A stretch of 64,000 nucleotides of DNA from Bufo bufo (GCF_905171765.1 NC_053389.1:402056645-402120644), one strand, 5' to 3'; numbered from the stretch's first letter, positions 51,276 to 63,729 are shown. Notes: generated from the sequence alone by a model not told the origin. Made by a program: numbers and translations.

Positions 51276-53730
51276 CCACTTCCCATCTGGGCCCTTTGCC
51301 CCCTTCCTGACCAGGCCAAATTTTGCAAAACTGACATATCTCACTTTATGTGGTAATAACTTTAGAACGCCTTTATTTATCCAAGTCATTCAGAGATTGT
51401 TTTCTCGTGACACATTGTACTTCATGATAGTCATAAATTTGAGTCAAAATATTTCACCTTTATTTATGAAAAAATCCCAAATTTACCCAAAAATTTGAAA
51501 AATTTGCAATTTTCTAAATTTCAATTTCTCTGCTTTCAAAACAGAAAGTGATACCTCATAAAATAGTTATTATTTAACATTTCCCATATGTCTACTTTAT
51601 GTTGGCATCATTTTGGAAATGTCATTTTATTTTTTTAGGACGTTAGAAGGCTTAGAAGTTTAGAAGCAATTCTTCAAATTTGTAAGAAAATTGCCAAAAC
51701 CCACTTTATAAGGACCAGTTCAGGTCTGAAGTCACTTTGTGGGGCCTACATAGTGGATACCCCCATAAATGACCCCATTGTAGAAACTACACCCCTCAAG
51801 GTATTCAAAACCGATTTTACAAACTTTGTTAACCCTTTAGGCGTTCCACAAGAATTAAAGGAAAATGGAGATCAAATTTTTAAATTTCACTTTTTTGGCA
51901 GATTTTCCATTTTAATCAATTTTTTTCTTTAACACATCGATGGTTAACAGCCAAACAAAACTCAATATTTATTACCCAGATTCTGCGGTTTACAGAAACA
52001 CCCCACATGTGGTCATAAACTGCTGTATGGGCACACGGCAGGGCGCAGAAGAAAAGGAACTCCACATGGTTTTTAGATGCCATGTTCCATTTGAAGCCCC
52101 CTGATGCACCCTTACAGTAGAAACTCCCAAGAAGTGACCCCATTTTGGAAACTAGGGGATAAGGTGCCAGTTTTATTAGTACTATTTTTGGGTACATATG
52201 ATTTTTTGATCATTCATTATAACACTTTATGGGGCAAGGTGACCAAAAAATTGGTTGTTTTAGCACAGTTTCTATTTATTTATTTTTACAGCGTTCACCT
52301 GAGGGGTTCAGTCAAGTGACATTTTTATAGAGCAGATTGTTACGGACGTGGCGATACCTAATATGTATACTTTTTCTCATTTATTAAAGTTTTACACAAT
52401 AATAGCATTTTTGAAACCAAAAAATTATGTTTTAATGTGTCCATGTTCTGAGAGCTATAGTTTTTTTATTTTTTGAGAGATTTTCTTATGTAGGGGCTCA
52501 TTTTTTGCGGGATGAGGTGACGGTTTTATTGGTACTATTTTGTGGGACATACGCGTTTTTGATCACTTGGTGTTGCACCTTTTGTGATGCAAGGTGACAA
52601 AAATTGCTTGTTTTGACACAGTTTTTTTTATTTATTTTTTACGGTGTTCACCCGAGGGGTTAGGTCATGTGATATTTTTATAGAGCTGGTTTTTACGGAC
52701 GCGGCAATACCTAATATGTATACTTTTTTTTATTTGTTTCACTTTAACACAATAATAGCATTTTTGAAACCAAAAAAATGATGTTTTAGTGTCTCCATGT
52801 TCTAAGAGCTATAGTTTTTTTATTTTTTGAGAGATTTTCTTATGTAGGGGCTCATTTTTTGCGGGATGAGGTGACGGTTTTATTGGAACCATTTTGTGGG
52901 ACAGACGCGTTTTTGATCACTTGGTGTTGCACCTTTTGTGATGCAAGGTGACAAAAATTGCTTGTTTTGACACAGTTTTTTTTATTTATTTGTTACGGTG
53001 TTCACCCGAGGGGTTAGGTCATGTGATATTTTTATAGAGCTGGTTTTTACGGACGCGGCAATACTAAATATGTCTATTTTATTTTATTTTTTCTATTTAT
53101 TTTTTTTTTTTTATTCCTTACTTGGGATTTTTTTTTTTTTTTACATGTGAACCTTTTTTTTATTTTATTTTTTCAACACTTTATTTTATTTTTATTTTAT
53201 TTTACACTTTTCGTCCCCCATAAGGTCATACAAGACCTCTGGGGGACATTTACTTCACTTTTTTTTTTTTTTTTCACAGTTGATTTCTCCTGTAACTGGG
53301 GCTGAGATAGTAGCCCCAGTTACAGGACAAATGCACCCCTATAGAGGCTGTACAGCAGCAATCCTGCGCTGTACAGCCTCAGAGCAGGGCTGATCGAGGT
53401 CTCTGAGAGACCTCACACAGCCCCTGCACTCTCCGGTCCCGGCGGTCACATGACCGCCGGGCCGGAACAGGAAGCGCACAGCGCTTCCTGCTCTGCAGAC
53501 ACAGCGCTCGGTGAGCGCTGTGTCTGCAGCGATCGTGAAGGCAGGGACACCTGGGCACTGTCCCTGCCTTATCTCTGGGTTGCCCTGCTGTCACTGACAG
53601 CGGGCAACCCGATCAGCAGCTGCACGATTAGCGTGCAGCTGCTATTTCTGACAGGACGTTTTAAAACGTGCTGTCAGAAATAGACGTCCACCCATAGGAC
53701 GTTTATATCCTATGGGCGGACGTGAGGCGG
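51276..53730. mobile_element. TTAA-flanked non-autonomous element, 2455 bp
   Basis: TTAA lies at both outer edges (51272-51275, 53731-53734). The ends begin CCACTTCCC and, reversed, CCGCCTCAC, short imperfect inverted repeats. Target and ends fit piggyBac-type transposition. PLE-A coding resumes across the site when the element and one TTAA are removed. The left half matches 7449-8739. The interior contains a duplication of about 340 bp (52440-52745 and 52785-53060, with TTATGTAGGGGCTCATTTTT in each). The right end (53290-53730) is GC-rich with CAGCGCTCGGTGAGCGCTGT palindromes. It encodes no transposase. Confidence 0.82.
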
Positions 53731-53734
53731 TTAA

Positions 53735-55072
53735 GCTTCCTGAGTGTACGTCCCACATATTGGAGTCCACATGGGCACTCCAACATGTCAACCACCCCTG
53801 CACTCTCACAAGTAATTTGCCCCTTAACCTTTATATCCACACTTTTTCCATTAGAGTGCACAGATTGAATATGCATTTTTTTATCTTCCCTTTTCAGATT
53901 CTTACATGGCAAGCAGAACCCACATCAGCTAAACTTGTTCCCTTTTATTGTCTTCTCTTGATGATTAGAACTATGTACTAGTTTAGTACGTAAACAGGGA
54001 GCCTTTTTGAAAATAACTACCGGTTTTTGTGGAATATCTTTCCCTAGCACAGGGTAATTTTTTAAAGTGGACCAATTTTTCCTAATGGCATCTTTTATCA
54101 AACCCGCCTGCGTATTGTATTGAGTTAAAAAGGAAAAGTGAAAATCTTTCTCAGTCTCCACCATTTCCTTCTTTCCTTTATCTTCTTCCTCTATCATCCT
54201 GCTACATTTGGCTAATTCATCTGCCTGATACCCTTTCTCCCTGAACCGTTCCTTAATGACCTCGCTTTGTGTTCTAAAATCCTTCACTTTGGTACAATTT
54301 CTAAAGACCCTCTTTATTTGTCCCTTAGGGATATTTTTCAGCCATGGTGTATAATGGCAGCTGGAGGTATCTATATAGCCGTTAACATCCGTCTCTTTAA
54401 AAAACGTTTTGGTTTTAAGCTGGTTGCCCTCAACAAAACGTGTCAAATCCCAAAAATTAAGGGAGGTATCGCTGACTGGACTAGTGAAGGATAAATTCCA
54501 TTGATTGTCATTTAACCCCTTGATGAAATCTAGCAGGCCCTGTTTCTCCCCCTTCCACAGGACCAGACAATCATCGATCAATCTCCTCCATATTATCAAT
54601 TCTTCAGCTTCCATGGTCCTATTCAACACAGGTGTAATAGTGGCACTTTTCCAGGACCCCATAAAAATATTAGCAAAACTGGGGGCGAATTTCGGTCCGT
54701 TGCAGGTAATACTGCTCCTTGTACCAAAAATAATTATGACTCAAACAGAAATCAACACACTCTAAAATAAATAACCCCTGTTGTTTGGTCATCAGGGGAT
54801 CATTGTTCAGAGCGTGCTCGATCGCCTTGAGTCCTAGTTCTTTAGGGATCACTGTATATAATGAGGCCACATCAATAGTGGCCAACCACATATTGGCAGG
54901 ACAATTGCCAAATTCTTTGACAAACTGCAGGACACTGCCAGTGTCCTTTAGAAAGGACGGCATCAAAGGGACATATTTCTGGAGGAAAAAATCCACATAT
55001 TCCCACAGTCGGCTGGTCAGTGAATTTATGCCAGAAACAATCTGCCTTCCCGGTGGATTAGTCTTACTTTTG
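53735..55072 (-). pseudogene. PLE-A reverse transcriptase and start of GIY-YIG endonuclease
   Basis: The sequence enters at NPPGRQIVSGINSLTSRL, then TIDVASLYTVIPKELG (motif A), a frameshift near 54665-54670, KFAPSFANIFMGSW, and RLIDDCLVLW (motif C with the catalytic DD). WLKNIPKGQIKRVFRNC belongs to the conserved region after the RT. A TAG at 53927-53925 precedes a linker and ECPCGLQYVGRTLRKL, the GIY-YIG nuclease core in its Penelope form. The coding is cut at 53734 by the TTAA element. N-terminal RT blocks before NPPGR are absent. Penelope proteins copy RNA at a target opened by the GIY-YIG nuclease. Confidence 0.87.
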
Positions 55073-55217
55073 TGCTGGTGGTTAAGTACAAGGACAAGAG
55101 GGATGTTCTTGTACTGACCAACATTCACACTAACACCAGCTCCCCTGCATGTGGTACCACAACCACTTACCCCAAACCAGTTTGCATCCTTGACTACAAC
55201 AGGCACATGGCACATAT
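55073..55217 (+). pseudogene. piggyBac-type transposase, continuation beyond PLE-A
   Basis: The first 85 bp (55073-55157) repeat 23735-23819 with one mismatch and encode VVKYKDKRDV and VLTNIHTN. After this the frame continues with new sequence ending ILDYNRHM, the block containing the last catalytic aspartate of piggyBac (DYNxxMGGVD). A TAG follows four codons later and no further homology is seen. Together with 22619-23819 this is one gene split by a 31-kb nest. Confidence 0.8.
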
Positions 55218-55929
55218 CTTGTAGTATATATTGAGGGTAGCACCTCTTTTAGACTGAACACGCCCATCTACCTGGGACTTCTGAGCAGAGTACGTATGTA
55301 GCTGGTTCCTAGGCTGCCCTGAATATTGTAGGCTTAGGTAAGTCCAAAGAGAGGCAGTATATTTAGTCTTAGGGACCCATCTGCGGAAGCCACCTTGACG
55401 CCTGGTAGATGGGCCCGACACACATTTGATCAAATATGTGCGCTAAGAGCTTCCATTAACTCTATAGTCAGTATTGTACCACTTTTATTTAGAATGACCC
55501 CCATTTCTTAGCTCTATTGTTTGTATGTATAATATAGTGGAGAGGATGTCAGCAGTAAGTTTGTGTTGACATCACTGATTAATTTGCCCTTCCTCTGATC
55601 CGTCAGAACAATAACACACAAAAATGTAATCCTGTCTTTGGAGCATCCGCCTTCACCCGGTCAGCATTTGCTCAGTATTGCTAATGCCAATAAAAACAAG
55701 AGTGAATCTAAAACAGAGATGAATGGAATATTTGCATGTCTTCTGTGTTTTGTACCCACTCCTGCTTTTGGCTACCAAATCATAAGCCAATTCTGATGGG
55801 ACCATACAGGCCTTACAGCTGCTACACAGACAGGATCTGTTGTGCGTCTCATTTTTCCTTCCTTCTGACAGATCAGAAGAAAGGTCAAATAAGTGATGAT
55901 GTCAGCCAGGCCGAAAATAGTGGCACAGT
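55218..55929. other. Unassigned stretch after the piggyBac remnant
   Basis: A minus-strand frame of 79 codons (55433-55194) shows no recognised motif and overlaps the piggyBac remnant. The remainder is unique AT-rich sequence. Nothing can be assigned. Confidence 0.4.
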
Positions 55930-56150
55930 CATGAAGTAGGGAGCGTGTGAAAAGCATGAGAAGTCCACAGAGTGTCCCTATGACAGAGTGGTAAGGTGGA
56001 AGCAGCATGAGGAGACCACAAAGTGGCCCAATGACAAGGTCTGGAGGTGGTGGCAGCATCAGGAGGCCACAGAGTGGCAAGGTGACATAGTGTGGACATG
56101 GCAGCATCAGTAGGCCACATAGTGTGGAGGTGGGTGGCAATACTAGTACT
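55930..56150. repeat. Degenerate minisatellite, GGAGGCCACAGAGTGGC type
   Basis: Four or five irregular units of about 48-60 bp share GCAGCATCAGGAGGCCACA, AGTGGC and ATGACA. They generate long open frames on the minus strand that are not genes. Confidence 0.75.
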
Positions 56151-56441
56151 CGCTGAAGATGTTGGGTGAAAGAAGGAGCACTTGGCATCAGATGTTTTGC
56201 ATCAGGCGGGTAACAGCATCAGAATAGTAGCTGAGGCAGGTAGCCAGAAGAAAACAGTCTCTTTTGTCAAAATGTTGGTGTGGCACCATGGATGATCTAG
56301 TCTGATGCATCAGGCATTGGTATGTTGAAATCCTGACTGATCCACGCCTGATTCATCTTGATGCAGTGTCCCACTATGTGATTTACTGTATGTGGGCACT
56401 TTAAACTCTTGCTAAATGTCATATCAAAAGTATTGTGGTAT

Positions 56442-56521
56442 CATGATAAAGGTTAATGATACTGCAGCCTGTTAAAGGGAACTATCCCTTTAACAGGCTG
56501 ACAGTATCATTAACCTTTATT
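56442..56521. repeat. Small foldback, about 37-bp arms
   Basis: ATAAAGGTTAATGATACTG with CAGCCTGTTAAAGGGA pairs with its complement after a 3-nt loop near 56481 (one mismatch). It is a compact near-perfect hairpin in otherwise unassigned sequence (56151-57109). Confidence 0.85.
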
Positions 56522-57350
56522 CGCTCCTAGGTGGTGCAGGAACCACTTAGATATATAGCTGGGGGGGGTGTAAAATTAGTGTGTCCGATGTTAAAGAAGA
56601 GATGAGGAAGTTAATGTAGGAGGTGGAAATTTTTATTTCCACCGAAATAATTCACAAAATATTTTACCGCATATCAGTGCAGAGCTTAACGCCAAATACA
56701 AGATTTTTGGATAAATCACACCAGTAGAAATTATTTGTTCCAATAGCATTTGGCACTCTGTGTGGCTGCAGTATCGCAACAGAACCGTACACAACTGCTG
56801 CACAATACATTTGCACTATAATATACTTTCTATGTTCTATATTATAAGTATATTACATCCTTCAGTATGTCACACCTATCGATAGGACAAGTATACCAGT
56901 CCTTAAAAGGACTTTTGTGGTCCTATTAGCTAGCGTTTTGTGTCCCTAACAGTCTGTCCCTGCTCTACACAGCAACCTCTCCCTACACTGGCAAAAGACT
57001 AAATCTAATATGGCACCCATATCAGGTTTATTTAAAAGGTAGGGGGTATGTCCATGTGCTGAAACGTCTCAATTGGCTGTCCTGTACCACCTGATGGATG
57101 TGTCATGGGTAGGGTTGAGCGAACCCGAACTGTAAAGTTCGGGTTCATATGGAACTTTAGGATTTTTTTGACCCCGAACCCGAACATTTCCGTAAAAGTT
57201 CAGGTTTGGTGTACGGCGCTTTCTTGGCGCTTTTTGAAAGGCTGCACAGCAGCCAATCAACAAGCGTCATACTACTTGCCCCAAGAGGCCATCACAGCCA
57301 TGACTACTAATGGCATGGCTGTAATTGGCCAGAGCAGCATGTGACCCAGG

Positions 57351-57364
57351 CTCTATATAAGCTT
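57351..57364 (+). promoter_or_regulatory. hAT copy 3 TATA-like promoter
   Basis: CTCTATATAAGCTT follows GCAGCATGTGACCCAG, identical in the box to copy 1. It lies 241 bp from the element end and 3.0 kb before the start codon. Confidence 0.6.
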
Positions 57365-58139
57365 GAGTCACGTAGCGCTGCACGTCACTCTGCTGTTACA
57401 AGTGTAGGGAGAGGTTGCAGCTGGACTGGTGATTTCAGGGAGAGAATAGGAGAGAATCTAACTGAGCGATCTACAGACAAATAGTTGTGTGGGTGCAGGG
57501 CACTATCGTTTTACCTTGCCATAAGCTCATTGACCAAAAAATACTAACTTTTAGAATTCTGTTAGTTAGGTGGGTGGCGGCGGCCATTTTATGCATGCTC
57601 AGTGCACCAGCACTGCATCTGAGCTTTTGGGACATTGCAAATCACAATTTTTTTGGGCAAACTACAACATCTGGATTAGTCAGTGTGCAATTTAAGGTAG
57701 AAATACACCCATCATTTTCTGGGGTTTTAAAAACACACAATTTTTTTCAATAAACAGTATTTTTCAGATCTGCAAGTGTTAAATTCAAGATTAATATATA
57801 CAGCTTTCATATTCTGCTAGCAAAAAAATACTTTTTTGGCTATCTACAACATCTGGATTAGTCAGTGTGCAATTTAAGCTAGAAATACACCCATCATTTT
57901 CTGGGTTTTGAAAAACACACTTTTTTTTTTTTTTTTTTTTAAACAGTATTTTCCAGATCTGCAAGTGTTAATTTCAAGTTTAATATATACAGCTTTCATA
58001 TTCTGTCAGAAAAAAAATACTTTTATTTACTGCTGTCAAATTCAGTTTTTAAACAAACACTCATTTGGGCACAAAAAATTTAGTTGGCAGCTTTTGATGC
58101 AGATGTCATTGTGAGATACACCCTTAATACATTTGGGTT

Positions 58140-60340
58140 ACATTCAGAGATTTTAAATACCGCCATTTGGTGCACCAATATTGAATTCAGGCCTACACTG
58201 GTTCAGGCCCTGTGAGATACCTCCTCTACATACAGGGGTTTGAATTAGGCATTTGAAATACAGCCATTTGAAATACAGCAATTTTGTGCACAGATATATT
58301 TACTGCAGGCCTACAGAGGTTCAGGCCCTCTAAAATACTACCTCTACATACAGGGGTTTGAATTAGGCATTTGAAATACAGCCATTGGAAATACAGCCAT
58401 TTTGTGCAAAGATATATTTACTGCAGGCCTACAGAGGTTCAGGCCCTCTGAGATACTACCTCTACATACAGGGGTTTGAATTAGGCATTTGAAATACAGC
58501 CATTGGAAATACAGCCATTTTGTGCAAAGATATATTTACTGCAGGCCTACAGAGGTTCAGGCCCTCTGAGATACTACCTCTACATACAGGGGTTTGAATT
58601 AGGCATTTGAAATACAGCCATTTGAAATACAGCCATTTTGTGCAAAGATATATTTACTGCAGGCCTACAGAGGTTCAGGCCCTCTAAAATACTACCTCTA
58701 CATACAGGGGTTTGAATTAGGCATTTGAATTACAGCCATTGGAAATACAGCCATTTTGTGCAAAGATATATTTACTGCAGGCCTACAGAGGTTCAGGCCC
58801 TCTGAGATACTACCTCTACATACAGGGGTTTGAATTAGGCATTTGAAATACAGCCATTTGAAATACAGCCATTTTGTGCAAAGATATATTTACTGCAGGC
58901 CTACAGAGGTTCAGGCCCTCTGAGATACTACCTCTACATACAGGGGTTTGAATTAGGCATTTGAAATACAGCCATTTGAAATACAGCCATTTTGTGCAAA
59001 GATAAGTTTACTGCAGGCCTAAAGAGGTTCAGGCCCTCTGGGATACTACCTCTACACACAGGGGTTTGAATTAGGCATTTGAAATACAGCCATTTGAAAT
59101 ATAGCCATTTTGTGCAAATATATATTTACTGCAGGCCTAAAATGGTTCAGGCCCTGTGAGATACCACCTCTACATACAGAGGTTTGAATTAGGCATTTGA
59201 AATACAGCCATTTGAAATACAGCCATTTTGTGCAAAGATATATTTACTGCAGGCCTACAGTGGTTCAGGCCCTCTGAGATAATACCTCTACATACAGGGG
59301 TTTGAATTAGGCATTTGAAATACAGCCATTTGAAATACAGCCATTTTGTGCAAAGATATATTTACTGCAGGCCTACAGAGGTTCAGGCCCTCTGAGATAC
59401 TACCTCTACATACAGGGGTTTGAATTAGGCATTTGAAATACAGCCATTTGAAATACAGCCATTTTGTGCAAAGATATATTTACTGCAGGCCTACAGAGGT
59501 TCAGGCCCTCTAAAATACTACCTCTACATACAGGGGTTTGAATTAGGCATTTGAAATACAGCCATTGGAAATACAGCCATTTTGTGCAAAGATATATTTA
59601 CTGCAGGCCTACAGAGGTTCAGGCCCTCTGAGATACTACCTCTACATACAGGGGTTTGAATTAGGCATTTGAAATGCTACTATTTGAAATACAGCCTTTT
59701 TGTGCAAAGATATATTTACTGCAGGCCTACAGAGGTTCAGGCTCTGTGAGATACCACCTTTCCTTACAAGGATTTGAATTAGGCATTTGAAATACAGCCA
59801 TTTGAAATACAGCCATTTTGTACAAAGATATATTTACTTCAGGCCTACAGAGGTTCAGGCTCTGTGAGATACCACCTTTCCTTACAAGGATTTGAATTAG
59901 GCATTTGAAATACAGCCATTTGAAATACAGCCTTTTTGTGCAAGGATATATTTATTTCAGGCCTACAGAGGTTCAGGCCCTCTGAGATACTACCTCTACA
60001 TACAGGGGTTTGAATTAGGCATTTGAAATGCTGCCATTTGAAATACAGCCTTTTTGTGCCAAGATATATTTACTTCAGGCCTACAGAGGTTTAGGCCCTG
60101 TGAGATACCACCTCTACATACAGGGGTTTGAATTAGGCATTTGAAATACAGCCATTTGAAATACAGCCATTTTGTGCAAAGATATATTTACTGCAGGCCT
60201 ACAGAGTTTCAGGCCCTCTGAGATACTACCTCTACATACAGGGGTTTTAATTAGGCATTTGAAATACAGCTATTTTGGGCAAATAAATCTTTTATTGAGG
60301 CCTAGTCTGGTTCAGGCCGTGTGAGATACACTATTCTACT
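58140..60340. repeat. hAT copy 3, 5' array, about 18 units of 118-119 bp
   Basis: The unit contains TTTGAATTAGGCATTTGAAA, TACAGCCATTTTGTGCAAAG and TGCAGGCCTACAGAGGTTCA. Edge units are more diverged than central ones. The upstream 57560-58100 stretch has a looser repeat of about 190 bp (CATCTGGATTAGTCAGTGTG twice). The array lies between promoter and ATG and is unrelated in sequence to the arrays of copies 1 and 2. Confidence 0.93.
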
Positions 60341-60385
60341 ATTAATTAAACACCCATTTAGAGCAAGATCCTAAATTTAAAAAAT

Positions 60386-63300
60386 ATGAGAAGAGCGTCA
60401 AATAAGGGACGTGGCCCAGGTCATGGTGCTGCTGGTGGAGCTCCTGTTGCAGGGAGAGACCGTGGTCGATCTGTGCCAGCTACACGCACAAGTGAAAGCC
60501 CTTCCTCAGGTGCGAGTAGGCGACAAAACCTACAGCGGTATTTGGTCGGGCCTAATGCTGCTCTACGAATGGTGAGGCCTGAACAATTACAGGTGATAGT
60601 AGATTGGGTTTCTGACAGTGGATCCAGTTCCTTCACATTGTCTCCCACCCAGTCTCCTGCTGAAAGACCTCAGTTGGCACCTGCAGCCGATGTCCATCAG
60701 TCTTTCACCTCACCCTCTTGCAAATCAGCCAAGCAGTCTGAGCCCCAAGTCATGCAGCAGTCTCTTCTGCTTTTTGATGACTCTGTTAGCAGGGTTTCCC
60801 AGGGACATCCACCTAGACCTGCCCCAGAAGTGGAAGAGATTGAGTGCACCGATGCCCAACCACTTATTTTTCAAGATGAGTACATGGGAGGACCATCGCA
60901 GCATGTCTCGGATGATGACGAAACACAGGTGCCAACTGCTGGGGCTTTCGAAAGTGTGCAGAGTGAAGACCGACAAGGAAGGCAGGGGTGAAGACTTTGT
61001 GGAGGATGATGTCGAGGACGATGAGGTCCTCGACCCCACATGGAATCAAGGTCATGCGAGTGACTTATGTCATTCGGAGGAAGAGGCGGTGGTCGCACAG
61101 AGCCACCAGCACAGCAGAAGAGGGAGCAGTGTGCAAAAGCGGAGCGGCCGTCCTCTAGACAGTACGCCACCTACTGCCCACCGCAGCAAGGGTTCCCTGG
61201 CGTGGCAGTTCTTCAAACAATGTGCTGACGACAAGACACAGGTGGTTTGCACACTGTGCAATCAGAGCCTGAAGCGAGGCATAAACGTTCTCAACCTGAG
61301 CACAACCTGCATGACCAGGCATTTAAGTGCAAAGCATGAGCTGCAGTGAAGTAGACACCTCAAAAACCAAGAAAGGTCTCTGGCTCCTCCTGCTTCCTCT
61401 TCTGCTGCAGTCACGGTCTCTTCATCCACCTCTGGAGTGACAGTGCCATCTGGCACCCCGCAAACAGAGGATCTGCCAGCAACACCAACACCTGGGTCAC
61501 CAAGCATCTCCACAATGTCCCACGCAAGCGTTCAGCGTTCCATATCCCAAACGCTGGACAGGAAGAGGAAGTACCCCCCTACCTACCCGCGATCCCTAGC
61601 CCTGAATGCCAGCATTTCTAAATTACTGGAATTTGAAATGCTGTCATTCCGTCTGGTGAAGATGTCTGGTGGAGACGGATAGTTTTAAAGGCCTTATGGT
61701 GGTGGCTGTCCCACAGTACGTCGTGCCCAGCCGCCACTACTTTTCCAGGTGAGCCATCCCTTCCCTGCACAACCAAGTAGGGGACAAAATAAGGTGTGCA
61801 CTGCGCAACGCCATCTGTGGCAAGGTGGACCTAACTACGGATACGTGGACCAGTAAGCACGGTCAGGGGTGCTATATCTCCCTAACAGCACACTGGGTAA
61901 ATGCAGTGGCGGCTGGACCTGAAGCGGATAGCAGTTTGGTGCATGTCCTTCCACCACCGAGGATTGCAGGGCACTTCAGTTTGCCTCCTGTTGCTTCCTC
62001 CTCCTACTCTGCTTCCTCATCCTCTACCAGCTCCTCATCCGGTCAGCCTAACACCTTCACCACCAACTTCAGCACAGCCAGGGGTAAACGACAGCAGGCA
62101 ATTTTAAAACTTATCTGTTTGGGGGACAACCCCACACCGCGCAGGAGCTGTGGACGGGCCTTGAACAACAGACTGATGAGTGGTTTGTGCCAGTCAGCCT
62201 CAAGCCCGTCCTGGTGGTGTACGATAATGGGCAAAATCTCGTAGCAGCTCTGTGACTAGCCGATTTGACGCACATCCCTTGCCTGGTGCATGTGCTGAAT
62301 TTGGTGTTGCAGAGATTCCATAAAAATTACCCCGACATGTCAGAGCTGCTGCATAAAGTGCGGGCTGTCTGTGCGCGCTTTAGGCATTCTCACCCTGCTG
62401 CTGCTTGCCTGTCAGCGCTGCAGCAGAACTTCACCGGCTTATATGCGATGTGCCCACAAGGTGGAACTCCACCTTGCACATGCTGGCCAGACTGTGATAG
62501 CAGCAGCAGGCGATAGTGGAATTTCAGCTGAAGCACGCACGGGTGAGTCGCTCTGCGGAACAGCACCACTTCACCACCAATGACTGGGCCTCCATGCGAG
62601 ACCTGTGTTCCTTGTTGCGCTGTTTAGAGTACTCCACCAACATGGCCAGTGCCGATAACGCCGTTCTCAGCGTTACTATCCCACTTCTATGCCCCCTTGA
62701 AAAAATGCTCCTGGCGATGATGCAAGAGGATGTGGCACAGGAGGAGGAGGAGGAAGAGGGATCATTTCGTAGGGTTTCCGGCCAGTCATTCCCAAGTGGC
62801 TTCGAGGGTGGGTTCCTACACCCACAAACCCAAGGTACACGATTGTCCAGCCAGGGCACAGTTCTGGAGGATGAGGAGGTGGAGGATGAGGAGGAGAAGA
62901 TGGAGGAGGAGGAACCATGTTCACAGCAGGGTGGCACCCAGACCAGCTCATGGCCATCAATGGTGCGTGGATGGGGGCATACAGAGGACACAGATGATAC
63001 ACCTCCCACAGAGGACAACTTTTCGTTGGCTCTGGGCAGCCTGGCACACATGAGCGATTACATGCTGCAGTGTCGCCGAGTTGCCCACATTCTAACTTGT
63101 GCTGATTACTGGGTGGCCACGCTGCTGGATCCCTGTTACAAGGACAACGTACCGTCCTTAATTCCCTCACTGGAGCGTGATCATAAGATGCGCGAGTACA
63201 AGCGCACGCTGGTAGACGCGCTGCTGGTGGCATTCCCACCTGACAGCGGGGGCACAGTGGAAGCACAAGGTGAAGGCAGAGGACGAGGAAGAGGTCGCAA

Positions 63301-63729
63301 ACGCAGCTGGGGCACCGACAGCACCTTAGAAAGCAGGGTTAGCATGGCCGAAATGTGGAAAAGCTTTGTCAGCACGCCACAACAACCAGCACCACCAGCT
63401 GATATGAAACGTCTTAGCAGGAGGCAGCATTTCACCAACATGGTGGAGCAGTATGTGTGCACACGCCTACACGTACTGAATGACTGGTCTGCCCCCTTCA
63501 ACTTCTAGGTCTCGAAATTGGGCACATGGCCTGAGCTTGCCCTTTACGCCTTGGAGGTGCTGGCCTGCCCTGCAGCCAGTGTATTATCTGAACGTGTGCT
63601 TAGCACGGCAGTGGGCGTCATCACAGACAAGCACAGCTGCCTGTCCACAGCCAATGTGGACAAGCTCACGTTCATTAAAATGAACCAGGCATGGATCCCT
63701 CAGGACTTGTCCATACCTTGTGCAGAATG
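60386..63729 (+). pseudogene. hAT transposase copy 3, heavily disrupted
   Basis: It starts MRRASNKGRGPGHG at 60386. Frames switch near 60985; TGA at 61347 follows the BED finger (VCTLCNQSL, MTRHLSAKHE). Frameshifts occur near 61660 and 61770, around 62140-62260 and at 62440-62500, and a TAG at 63506 interrupts the hATC region. The DTWTSKHGQGCYISL and RLSRRQHFTNMVEQYVC blocks are still readable. The stop codon of copies 1 and 2 reads TGG here. This is the oldest of the three copies by decay. The sequence after 63730 is non-coding 3' region. Confidence 0.9.

Larger units (their letters stand above)
23820..55072 (-). mobile_element. PLE-A: Penelope-like element, outermost of the nest
   Basis: It is a minus-strand element, 5' truncated, that begins at 55072 inside the RT region. 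It contains in order: RT (55072-53928), a linker and the start of GIY-YIG (53912-53735), then a TTAA element, then 16 bp of PLE-A coding sequence (51271-51256), then a chromovirus, then GIY-YIG sequence (30907-30714), then hAT copy 1, then the final codons (24713-24667) and the 3' region (24666-23820). Reading across each insertion point keeps PLE coding sense, which proves that all pieces are one element. Confidence 0.88.

Noticed and set aside
55772..56188. 138-codon frame with repeated CGLLMLP phrases
   Set aside because: It is a translation of the minisatellite at 55930-56150; the flanking part has no homology.
58140..60340. CRISPR-like or satellite centromere array
   Set aside because: It is bounded by hAT promoter and transposase sequence and is only 2.2 kb, so it is an element-internal array.
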